From contig NZ_PPED02000008.1 in the NCBI RefSeq assembly GCF_002899825.2, forward strand, positions 1 to 64,000: a DNA stretch of 64,000 bases, written 5' to 3'. The position numbers were made by a program, and so were the translations under genes. Shown here piece after piece: positions 25,922 to 33,615 of the stretch. The DNA comes from Chryseobacterium phosphatilyticum. GTDB lineage: Bacteria > Bacteroidota > Bacteroidia > Flavobacteriales > Weeksellaceae. The first letter of the stretch is position 1; the number at the start of each line of letters is the position of its first letter. Below the pieces are notes generated by a model. The model did not search any database, was not told the origin of the DNA, and was given only the letters and a program-made list of their open reading frames with translations.

Positions 25922-27349
25922 TTAGTTCTTTCGTATTCTTGATACTATCATGTCCTTTTCCGAATAGATTAAAATCCCGACAAATAATAAAAAAAGAGCA
26001 TTGCTGGTCAGGATATTATAGTTGAAATATTTTACGATAATAAAACTAAAGAATCCTAGTAATACAAGGAAAAAAGACATTTTCTTCATCCGGTACGGGA
26101 TAGGATAATATTTTTGGCCTAAAACGTAGGAGATAATCATCATGATAACATAGGCTCCGAAAGTTGCCCATGCAGAGCCGATCATACTATGATAGTAACT
26201 TAATGCCAGATAATTTAATGCGATATTAATTCCTGCTCCGATCCATGAAATAAGGGTTCCTACGCTGGTCCTGTCTGTTACTTTATACCATGTGGAGAAG
26301 TTATAGTAGATCCCGAAACAAAGATTGGCGACAACAATAATAGGGATGATATCTATGGCGATCCAATATGATTTGTTAGGGATAAATACATCCTTTAACC
26401 AGGAGATATTGGCGATAATTCCTAAGGCAACAGCACATGCAAAAAAAGCAAAATATTCTGCTACCTTAGCATAGGTTTTCTTTGCATCTCCCTTATCCAT
26501 TTGTTTAAAGAAAAATGGTTCAATACCCATTCTGTAGGCTGTTACAAATAAGGTCATTAATACTGCCAGCTTATAACAACCTCCATAAGCTCCGGCCTGT
26601 TCGTCTGAAATATGATTTCTCTGGATTGATTTATCAAAATTTTCATTCACCATGAAAGCAAGACCCGCCAGCATGAGTGGGAATGAATATCGAATCATAC
26701 GTATAAAGAGAGAGCTTACGAACTGAAATCTTACTTTTAATATAATAGGAAGCAATAATAAAAAGCCCAGCGCACTTCCTGCTAAATTACTAAAGAAGGG
26801 ATAATCTACATTTTGATCTAATCCAAAACTTCTGGATACACTTTCCGGAATCCAAAAGAACAAAGCTGCGGTAAAGACGGCCTGAAATATAGCCTGAAAA
26901 ATCCTTACTGCAGAATATTTGATCGGCTTATTATGAAAGCGGAGCCACGCAAACGGGATAACCAGTAAATTGTCGAAAAAGGCAATTAAAGCAAACCATT
27001 TAATATATTCAGGGTTGTTATGATATCCCAGATAATCTGCAATGGGCTGATTAAACAGATAACACAATGTCAGAAAAAGGGTAGAAGTGAAAAATAAAAA
27101 CCAAAACGAAGTGTTGAAGGTTCTTTTCTCATTCCCTTCTTCAGCAGAAAATCGAAAATAGGCTGTTTCAAAACCGAATGAAAGTATAATATTAACAAAC
27201 GAAATCCATGCATACAATTGGGTGAAAATCGCAAAACCTTCATTGGGGATTTTATAAATCAAAAGTGGGTTGAGGATAAACAGAATGATCCTTGGTGCTA
27301 TTGCTCCTGCTCCATAAATGATTGTCTGTCCTAATAATTTCTTATACAA
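25922..27349 (-). CDS. Wzx-type polysaccharide flippase (MATE/MVF fold)
   Basis: The 475-residue protein has about 14 membrane spans and the N-terminal KKLLGQTIIYGAGAIAPRII pattern of oligosaccharide flippases. The conserved ISFVNIILSFGFETAYFRF (about 49-67) and FVTAYRMGIEPFFFK (about 274-288) match Bacteroidota lipopolysaccharide-biosynthesis flippases. It should move a lipid-linked saccharide across the inner membrane. The only possible polysaccharide neighbour is the nucleotidyltransferase downstream. A -7 match TACATTTG (complement of 27366-27373) lies 17 bases before the ATG. Confidence 0.85.
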   Translation of the reverse strand: MYKKLLGQTIIYGAGAIAPRIILFILNPLLIYKIPNEGFAIFTQLYAWISFVNIILSFGFETAYFRFSAEEGNEKRTFNTSFWFLFFTSTLFLTLCYLFNQPIADYLGYHNNPEYIKWFALIAFFDNLLVIPFAWLRFHNKPIKYSAVRIFQAIFQAVFTAALFFWIPESVSRSFGLDQNVDYPFFSNLAGSALGFLLLLPIILKVRFQFVSSLFIRMIRYSFPLMLAGLAFMVNENFDKSIQRNHISDEQAGAYGGCYKLAVLMTLFVTAYRMGIEPFFFKQMDKGDAKKTYAKVAEYFAFFACAVALGIIANISWLKDVFIPNKSYWIAIDIIPIIVVANLCFGIYYNFSTWYKVTDRTSVGTLISWIGAGINIALNYLALSYYHSMIGSAWATFGAYVIMMIISYVLGQKYYPIPYRMKKMSFFLVLLGFFSFIIVKYFNYNILTSNALFLLFVGILIYSEKDMIVSRIRKN

Positions 27350-27388
27350 TTCGAAAAATTTTATGCAAATGTAAATATTTAGAAATTG

Positions 27389-27500
27389 ATTTGTGATGAG
27401 TGATATTAAAATTCATTCATAAACCTTAATTTTGCTTTTTATAGAAGTTAGAAACCTGAAGTTAGAAATTGTTGATTATGTTTCACATCTCATCACAAAT
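27389..27500. repeat. 112-bp intergenic element bounded by a 12-bp inverted repeat
   Basis: ATTTGTGATGAG (27389-27400) and its exact reverse complement CTCATCACAAAT (27489-27500) bound this segment in the flippase/pyrC gap. Inside, GAAGTTAGAAA occurs twice (27444-27454 and 27458-27468, 14 bases apart). It has no coding potential. Confidence 0.6.
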
Positions 27501-27556
27501 TATAACCCGAATGTTTTAGCTTTTGTCTCAAAATCTATAATTTCTAAAAAAGTACA

Positions 27557-28894
27557 ATGAAAATCCTTATCAAAAATGTGCATATTGTCAATGAAGGAAA
27601 AGTCTTTCAAAGCGATATCTTAATAGAAAATGATTTAATTTCTAAAGTAGCTTCTGATATTTCTGAAAATGCGGATCAGGTTATCGATGGTTCCGGAAAA
27701 TACCTTCTTCCGGGAGTCATTGATGATCAGGTTCATTTTCGTGATCCGGGACTTACTCATAAAGGAGATATTGAAACTGAGTCCAGATCAGCAATTGCCG
27801 GAGGAGTAACAAGTTTTATTGATCAGCCTAATACGGTACCGAATGCGGTAACTCAGGAATTGTTAGCCAACAAATATGAAATTGCATCTCAGAAAGCCTA
27901 TGCAAACTACGGGTTTATGATGGGAGGAACGAATGATAATCTTGAAGAAGTGTTAAAAACAAATCCAAGAAATGTTCCCGGAGTAAAACTTTTTTTAGGT
28001 TCATCTACAGGAAATATGCTGGTAGACAATCCTGAAACACTGGAAAATATTTTCAGTAATACAAAAATGCTGATTGCTGTTCATTGTGAGGATGAAGCAA
28101 CCATCAGAGCCAATACTCAAAAATACGTTGATGAGTATGGAGATGATATTCCGGTAAAATTTCATCATTTAATCAGAAGTGAAGAAGCTTGTTATAAATC
28201 ATCTTCAAAAGCAATAGAGCTGGCACAGAAGACAGGAGCGAGACTTCATGTATTTCATCTTTCCACAGCAAAGGAAATGGAGCTTTTCAGAAATGATATT
28301 CCTCTAAAAGATAAAAAAATAACCGCTGAAGTATGTGTACATCATTTAACTTTTACCAATGAGGATTATGAAACAAAAGGAAGCTTAATCAAATGGAATC
28401 CTGCTGTGAAGACTCAAAAGGATAAAGATGCACTTTGGGAAGCACTGTTGGATGATAGAATTGATGTGGTCGCAACAGATCATGCTCCTCATACTGCTGA
28501 AGAGAAACAGAATGTATATACAAAATGCCCGTCAGGAGGTCCCTTGGTACAACATTCACTGGTTGTAATGCTGGAAAATTATAAGACAGGAAAAATTTCT
28601 CTTGAAAAAATTGTGGAAAAGATGTGTCATAATCCGGCGATCCTTTTCAGAGTTGAGAAAAGAGGATTTATCAGAGAAGGCTATAAGGCGGATCTTGTTT
28701 TAGTTGATTTAAATGAAGACTGGACGGTTTCTAAAGAAAACCTTCTCTACAAATGTGGATGGAGTCCGTTGGAGGGTATGAATTTTCATTCTAAAGTTAC
28801 CCAAACCTTTGTTAACGGGCACTTGGTGTATGATAACGGAAAAATTGCTGAAAAAAAATTTGGAGAGCGTCTGCTTTTTGAAGTGCAGGAGTAG
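27557..28894 (+). CDS. pyrC: Dihydroorotase
   Basis: The 445-residue amidohydrolase converts carbamoyl-aspartate to dihydroorotate in pyrimidine synthesis. The zinc-site strand reads DDQVHFRDPGLTHKGD (about 56-71). The first His of the usual HxH is Gln58 here, which I recall also in other Bacteroidota copies, so it is a lineage trait and not decay. KLFLGSSTG (about 145-153) supplies the usual lysine region, with VHCEDE, HVFHLST and the late TDHAPHT following in the expected order. It is monocistronic and divergent from the flippase. The frame is complete and the length normal. Confidence 0.9.
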   Translation: MKILIKNVHIVNEGKVFQSDILIENDLISKVASDISENADQVIDGSGKYLLPGVIDDQVHFRDPGLTHKGDIETESRSAIAGGVTSFIDQPNTVPNAVTQELLANKYEIASQKAYANYGFMMGGTNDNLEEVLKTNPRNVPGVKLFLGSSTGNMLVDNPETLENIFSNTKMLIAVHCEDEATIRANTQKYVDEYGDDIPVKFHHLIRSEEACYKSSSKAIELAQKTGARLHVFHLSTAKEMELFRNDIPLKDKKITAEVCVHHLTFTNEDYETKGSLIKWNPAVKTQKDKDALWEALLDDRIDVVATDHAPHTAEEKQNVYTKCPSGGPLVQHSLVVMLENYKTGKISLEKIVEKMCHNPAILFRVEKRGFIREGYKADLVLVDLNEDWTVSKENLLYKCGWSPLEGMNFHSKVTQTFVNGHLVYDNGKIAEKKFGERLLFEVQE

Positions 28895-28948
28895 TCAGGA
28901 TAAAAATTCAAAATCGAAAGTATAGTCCGGATGATACGGAGGCTATTA

Positions 28949-28985
28949 CAAATCAATAGAAGCGGGCTTTAGCCCGCTTTTTAAT
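28949..28985 (+). terminator. Terminator of pyrC, copy 1 of a 37-bp direct repeat
   Basis: A perfect 8-bp stem AGCGGGCT (28961-28968) / AGCCCGCT (28971-28978) ends in Ts. The whole 37-bp block recurs at 30105-30141 with two differences, so the next gene is flanked by direct repeats. Confidence 0.85.
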
Positions 28986-29013
28986 TTATATTTTTTCTAG
29001 CTTTAAATTTATG

Positions 29014-29021
29014 TAGTTTTG
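29014..29021 (+). promoter_or_regulatory. -7 box upstream of the orphan TPR-like gene
   Basis: TAGTTTTG fits TAnnTTTG and ends 26 bases before the ATG at 29048. No clear -33 TTG lies at the usual distance. Confidence 0.45.
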
Positions 29022-29047
29022 CATAGAAAAAATAATGACCAATATTT

Positions 29048-30103
29048 ATGTATAAACTTTTCTTCATTTTATTTCTATCAGTTTCTTTGCAATTTAACTC
29101 ACAGATAAATACTCAACTATTGTCAAATTCCTCATGGACAAAAGTAAAATCTAATATGCTTGACGGTAGCCGGGATCTTTCACCAACATCTTCCCGATTT
29201 TTGGTATGGAAGATTAATGGAAACAAAATTTGTGAATATAGTAATCCATGGGCTATAGAAACGAAAGAGTGTACAAATTTTAAATATGATAAAAATCTGA
29301 TAGTATTATCTGATAGGTTAGCTTTTCAAATCGAAAGCCTTACTCCTGATTCATTAATTGTTATGCAGAAAGTGGATGGTATAACTTTTCCAGATAAAAT
29401 TAGGAAAATGTGGTTTGTAAAAACTTCTACTCTTGTTAAAAATTTTACTGATAAAACAACAGGGGATTCAATTATAATTAATTCTCGAAATGTAACTCCA
29501 ATATTGAAAAAAGAAATAATTAGTGAAATGATGGAGGCTTATATGAATAAAGGATATACTCACGATATTAATATGAATGGAAAAATTTTAATTTTTCCTA
29601 AGAAACAAGAAATTGAAGTCATAACCGATTTTAAAAAACAGAGTAAAGATAATCAAGCAGGCATTGATTTATTCAAAAAAAATTTAGAAAAGAATTATAA
29701 GATGTGGGATATCACAGGATTTGAGAAATTTGAAAAAATTATTATACCTTACCATTTCAGTAGTAAAACAGTAGAAGGAAGTGGTAGTCTGGGTTTTTCA
29801 AATAAGGTTTCTGATGGTGTAGATCAAGGAATTGTAATCAATATAAAAAATAAGAATACATCTCTTGAAAATTTTAACAAGGGAGTGGAAGCTGCTAACA
29901 AGAAAAAATTTGATAATGCAATATATTATTTTAATAAAGCACATGAAGATGATAATACCAACACAGATGCATTGTACAATGTAGTGTCAATTTCATTAGC
30001 TTTGAAGAATGTAAATGAGGCATGTTCAGCTTTAAAAAAATTAAATGATTTGGAACAGGTAAATGGAATCAAATTATATAAAGAGAAATGTGAAGGAAAT
30101 TAG
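29048..30103 (+). CDS. Orphan secreted protein with C-terminal TPR-like repeats
   Basis: The 351-residue product has a signal peptide (about 1-18). A 240-residue domain of no recognised family follows (SSWTKVKSNMLDGSRDLSP near the start). The C-terminal 75 residues look like two TPR units: FNKGVEAANKKKFDNAIYYF (about 279-298) and TDALYNVVSISLALKNVNEA. The gene is noticeably more AT-rich than pyrC and GH92. It lies between two near-identical 37-bp terminator repeats, which suggests that it was gained as a cassette. The function is unknown. Confidence 0.75.
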   Translation: MYKLFFILFLSVSLQFNSQINTQLLSNSSWTKVKSNMLDGSRDLSPTSSRFLVWKINGNKICEYSNPWAIETKECTNFKYDKNLIVLSDRLAFQIESLTPDSLIVMQKVDGITFPDKIRKMWFVKTSTLVKNFTDKTTGDSIIINSRNVTPILKKEIISEMMEAYMNKGYTHDINMNGKILIFPKKQEIEVITDFKKQSKDNQAGIDLFKKNLEKNYKMWDITGFEKFEKIIIPYHFSSKTVEGSGSLGFSNKVSDGVDQGIVINIKNKNTSLENFNKGVEAANKKKFDNAIYYFNKAHEDDNTNTDALYNVVSISLALKNVNEACSALKKLNDLEQVNGIKLYKEKCEGN

Positions 30104-30104
30104 T

Positions 30105-30141
30105 CAAATCAATATAAGCGGACTTTAGCCCGCTTTTTAAT
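30105..30141 (+). terminator. Terminator of the orphan gene, copy 2 of the 37-bp direct repeat
   Basis: The stem AGCGGACT/AGCCCGCT (one mismatch) is followed by Ts and begins right after the stop codon. It is identical to 28949-28985 at 35 of 37 positions. Confidence 0.8.
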
Positions 30142-30195
30142 AATAAATATTCCATTGGCTTTAGCCAAAACTTATCAACAAGTTATTGAAAACAA

Positions 30196-30221
30196 AAAAG
30201 ACTACAACCCTGTAGTCTTTT
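30196..30221. terminator. Bidirectional terminator
   Basis: A perfect 11-bp stem AAAAGACTACA (30196-30206) / TGTAGTCTTTT (30211-30221) has T/A tails on both strands. It sits between the converging orphan gene and the GH92 gene. Confidence 0.85.
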
Positions 30222-30248
30222 CTTATACCTCATGCCTGAAAATAAGCT

Positions 30249-32546
30249 CTATTTATTGGGTTTGTTTCCCATATAAAATGTCAATTTTCCGCCATTCATA
30301 ATTTCAGAATGTTTCAGGATGAAGTTTTTAATTTCTTTACCGTTTAAAAGAACTTTCTGTACATATACATTTTGAGGACTTTGATTGATGGCTTCGATTT
30401 CAAATGTTTTTCCGTTTTCCAGATTCAGGATTGCCTGATCAATAGCAGGGCTGCCGATAGAATAATCTTCAGACCCCGGTGCTACCGGATAAAAACCCAA
30501 TGAACTCAAAATATACCAGGCACTCATTTGTCCGGCATCATCATTTCCTCCCAATCCGTCAGGAGTAGCTTTATATTGCATCTCCAGAATATGGCGGATC
30601 TGTGACTGTGTTTTCCATGGTTGCCCTGCCCAGTTGTAAAGATAGGCAACATGATGAGCCGGTTCATTTCCGTGAACGTAGCCTCCAATAATCCCTTCTC
30701 TCGTAATGTCTTCTGTATCTGCAAAAAACTCATCGGAAAGATGCATGGTAAATAACTCGTCCAATTTTGAAGCAAATTTTTTCTTACCACCCATCAACGT
30801 AATCAGTTCGCCAGGGTTTTGTGGAACAAAGAAACTGTAGTTCCATGAATTTCCTTCAATAAAGCCTTGTCCATGAGTACTTAATACATCGAAATCTTTT
30901 TTGAAACTTCCATCAGCTAAGCGTGGACGCATAAATCCTATGCTCTTGTCAAAATTATTTTTCCAGTTTTCAGAACGTTTGATAAACTGGTTGTAGATTT
31001 CTGTTTCTCCAAGATATTTAGCCAGCTGAGCGATTGCCCAGTCATCATAAGCATATTCCAGAGTGTTTGAGACTGAGGTTCCACTTTTCTCTGCAGGAAT
31101 GAAGCCGAGATCAATATATTGTCCGATTCCTTCATAATTTCTTTTGTTGGCAGTTTCTACACAGGCTTTCAAAGCTTCTTTCGGATCACCGTCATAATTT
31201 CCTTTTATAATAGCATCCGCCACTACGCTTACACTATGATAACCACTCATGCACCAATTGTCATTAGCGTAATGGGACCATATTGGTAACATTTTCATAG
31301 AGAACTGGTTGTAGTGAGCCATCATAGACTTCACCATGTCATTGTTCCTTTTGGGTTGAATGATGTTAAAGAACGGATGTAGTGCCCGATAGGTATCCCA
31401 TAGAGAAAATGTGGTGTAGTTGGTAAAGTTTTCAGCTTGATGAACATTTTGATCCAATCCTTTATATTTGCCATTGACATCCATATAAACCGTTGGGTTG
31501 ATAAAGGTATGGTACATGGCAGTATAGAAATTGACCTTTTCAGTCTCAGAGCCTTTGATGATGATTTTTTTTAATTCTTTATTCCAGTCTTCCTGAGCTT
31601 TTGCTTTAATTTCATTAAAAGATAGATTTCCTGTTTCTTTTTCAAGATTTTCCAGAGCATTAGTCTGGCTTACCGGAGATATAGCCAGTTTTATTTCAAT
31701 GGCTTCATTTTCATCAGTATCAAAATCAAAATACATTTTCAGGTTCTTCCCTGCAATTTCGGGGAAGTTTTGGGTCTGGTCGAATTTTCTCCAAAATCCT
31801 TTATATACCTGCGTACCATCATAATTTTTCTGACCGTAAGACTTGAAAGGTTTTGAAAACTTCATTGCAAAGTATACCGTTCTGGTTCTTGCCCAGCCAT
31901 TGGTTTGTCGATAGCCGGTAATGGTATTATCATTTTCTACACGGGCATAGGTCCATACATTTTTTCCGTCATAATTATAAATCCCGGCCATTAGATCCAG
32001 AATAATATGGGATTGATCAGATTTAGGAAAAGTATAACGATGTACACCTACTCTTGAGGTGGCTGTTAATTCTGCTAAAATATGATGATCATCCAGCTTG
32101 ACCTGATAATATCCGGCTTCTGATTTTTCGTTCTGATGAGAAAACCGGCTTCTGTATCCTTTTTCTGGCTGAGATGCGGTTCCCGGATTTAGTTGAAGTT
32201 TTCCCACTGTCGGCATGATAAGGAAGTCTCCCAAATCAGAATGTCCAGTACCGCTGAAATGAGTAGAACTGAAGCCTACGATTGTTTTGTCTTCATAACG
32301 GTAACCGGCACAGTATTTATAAACTTCACCATTATACTTTCCGTTCAGTTCATAGGATATTGTATCTGTTTCAGGACTTAATTGTATAGCACCAAAAGGA
32401 GCGGTAGCACCAGGATAGGTATGTCCCATTTTTTCAGTTCCAATCAACGGATGTACATACTGATATAATTTTTCAAATTTTTGAGCTTTGAGAGGTAAGT
32501 TTAAGATTGCGAATAACAGAAAAACAGATTTTCCCGGATTTTTCAT
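30249..32546 (-). CDS. GH92 alpha-mannosidase
   Basis: The 765-residue product has a signal peptide (about 1-21, ending LKAQK). GH92 landmarks appear in order: VHPLIGTEKMGHTYPGATAP (about 32-51), GFSSTHFSGTGHSDLGDF (about 92-109), TTFSLWDTYRALHPFF (about 373-388), GNEPAHHVAYLYNWAGQPW and NDDAGQMSAWYILSSLGFYP in the last quarter, which carries the catalytic Glu/Asp region. The family consists of calcium-dependent exo-alpha-mannosidases that trim N-glycans or yeast mannan outside the cytoplasm. No SusC/SusD pair or other glycan gene is adjacent. It is monocistronic. Confidence 0.93.
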   Translation of the reverse strand: MKNPGKSVFLLFAILNLPLKAQKFEKLYQYVHPLIGTEKMGHTYPGATAPFGAIQLSPETDTISYELNGKYNGEVYKYCAGYRYEDKTIVGFSSTHFSGTGHSDLGDFLIMPTVGKLQLNPGTASQPEKGYRSRFSHQNEKSEAGYYQVKLDDHHILAELTATSRVGVHRYTFPKSDQSHIILDLMAGIYNYDGKNVWTYARVENDNTITGYRQTNGWARTRTVYFAMKFSKPFKSYGQKNYDGTQVYKGFWRKFDQTQNFPEIAGKNLKMYFDFDTDENEAIEIKLAISPVSQTNALENLEKETGNLSFNEIKAKAQEDWNKELKKIIIKGSETEKVNFYTAMYHTFINPTVYMDVNGKYKGLDQNVHQAENFTNYTTFSLWDTYRALHPFFNIIQPKRNNDMVKSMMAHYNQFSMKMLPIWSHYANDNWCMSGYHSVSVVADAIIKGNYDGDPKEALKACVETANKRNYEGIGQYIDLGFIPAEKSGTSVSNTLEYAYDDWAIAQLAKYLGETEIYNQFIKRSENWKNNFDKSIGFMRPRLADGSFKKDFDVLSTHGQGFIEGNSWNYSFFVPQNPGELITLMGGKKKFASKLDELFTMHLSDEFFADTEDITREGIIGGYVHGNEPAHHVAYLYNWAGQPWKTQSQIRHILEMQYKATPDGLGGNDDAGQMSAWYILSSLGFYPVAPGSEDYSIGSPAIDQAILNLENGKTFEIEAINQSPQNVYVQKVLLNGKEIKNFILKHSEIMNGGKLTFYMGNKPNK

Positions 32547-32672
32547 GAGCAGGTAAGTTTATTATGTGTAAAATTAGGTAAAAAAACAAAGAATATTATT
32601 TATGGCATTATTTATACTGTTATTTTAATCCTCATCCATTCAATATTTATTATTTTTAAGAAAAAATATTTT

Positions 32673-33554
32673 ATGAGTCTATATACAAAACCAATGCTTC
32701 GTGAAGGGGCATTAAAAGATAAAGTCGCAATTGTAACCGGTGGGGGGAGCGGTCTTGGGAAGGCGATGACAAAATACTTTCTTGAATTGGGGGCTAAAGT
32801 AGTGATTACGTCCAGAAATCTGGAAAAACTACAAACTACGGCTAAGGAATTGGAAGATGAAACCGGCGGTAAGGTGCTTTGTGTATCATGTGATGTAAGA
32901 AATTGGGATGAGGTAGAGGCTATGAAAGAAGCTACCCTGAAAGAGTTTGGTAAAATTGATATCCTTTTGAATAATGCAGCAGGTAATTTTATTTCTCCAA
33001 CAGAAAAATTGACTCATTCTGCTTTTGATTCTATTTTAGATATTGTTCTAAAAGGAACAAAAAACTGTACACTTTCTGTAGGAAAGCATTGGATTGATTC
33101 TAAGACTCCCGGAACAGTACTGAATATTGTGACAACTTATGCATGGACAGGGTCTGCTTATGTGGTGCCTTCAGCTTGTGCCAAAGCAGGAGTATTGGCA
33201 ATGACCAGGTCCTTAGCGGTAGAGTGGGCGAAGTACGGAATCCGCTTTAATGCTATAGCTCCGGGACCATTCCCTACAAAAGGAGCGTGGGACAGACTTT
33301 TGCCTGGTGATCTTCAGGAAAAATTCGATATGAAAAAGAAAGTTCCGTTGAGAAGAGTAGGAGAACATCAGGAGCTGGCCAACCTTGCAGCGTATCTTGT
33401 ATCTGATTATTCAGCCTATATGAATGGTGAAGTAGTAACCATTGATGGAGGTGAATGGCTTCAGGGTGCCGGGGAATTTAACATGCTTGAGGCTATTCCC
33501 CGGGAAATGTGGGATGCCCTGGAAGCAATGATAAAGGCAAAGAAATCAAATTAA
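32673..33554 (+). CDS. SDR-family oxidoreductase, 2,4-dienoyl-CoA reductase-like
   Basis: The 293-residue protein has the Rossmann motif TGGGSGLGKAM (about 22-32), CDVRNWDEVEA and NNAAGNFISPTEKL (about 98-111). NNAAGNF is typical of DECR/PECR-type dienoyl- or enoyl-CoA reductases. The position of the usual SDR tyrosine reads SACAKAG (Y replaced, Lys kept), which also fits the DECR branch. It probably acts in unsaturated fatty-acid beta-oxidation with NADPH. No fatty-acid genes adjoin it. A strong terminator follows directly, only 12 bases before the next ATG. Confidence 0.87.
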   Translation: MSLYTKPMLREGALKDKVAIVTGGGSGLGKAMTKYFLELGAKVVITSRNLEKLQTTAKELEDETGGKVLCVSCDVRNWDEVEAMKEATLKEFGKIDILLNNAAGNFISPTEKLTHSAFDSILDIVLKGTKNCTLSVGKHWIDSKTPGTVLNIVTTYAWTGSAYVVPSACAKAGVLAMTRSLAVEWAKYGIRFNAIAPGPFPTKGAWDRLLPGDLQEKFDMKKKVPLRRVGEHQELANLAAYLVSDYSAYMNGEVVTIDGGEWLQGAGEFNMLEAIPREMWDALEAMIKAKKSN

Positions 33555-33575
33555 ATTGCATTTATATAAAAAAAG

Positions 33576-33611
33576 ACTCCCGGATTTGTGACAATTCCGG
33601 GAGTTTTTTTT
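33576..33611 (+). terminator. Terminator after the SDR gene
   Basis: A 9-bp GC-rich stem ACTCCCGGA (33576-33584) / TCCGGGAGT (33596-33604) is followed by an eight-T run. The M1 peptidase ATG (33616) follows almost at once, so that gene must use a promoter in or before the hairpin, or read-through. Confidence 0.85.
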
Positions 33612-33615
33612 ACCT

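Noticed and set aside
27728..27772. Gln in place of the first His of the HxH zinc motif in dihydroorotase
   Set aside because: At first it looked like an inactivated enzyme, but I recall the same DDQVHFR strand in other Bacteroidota; all other motifs are intact.
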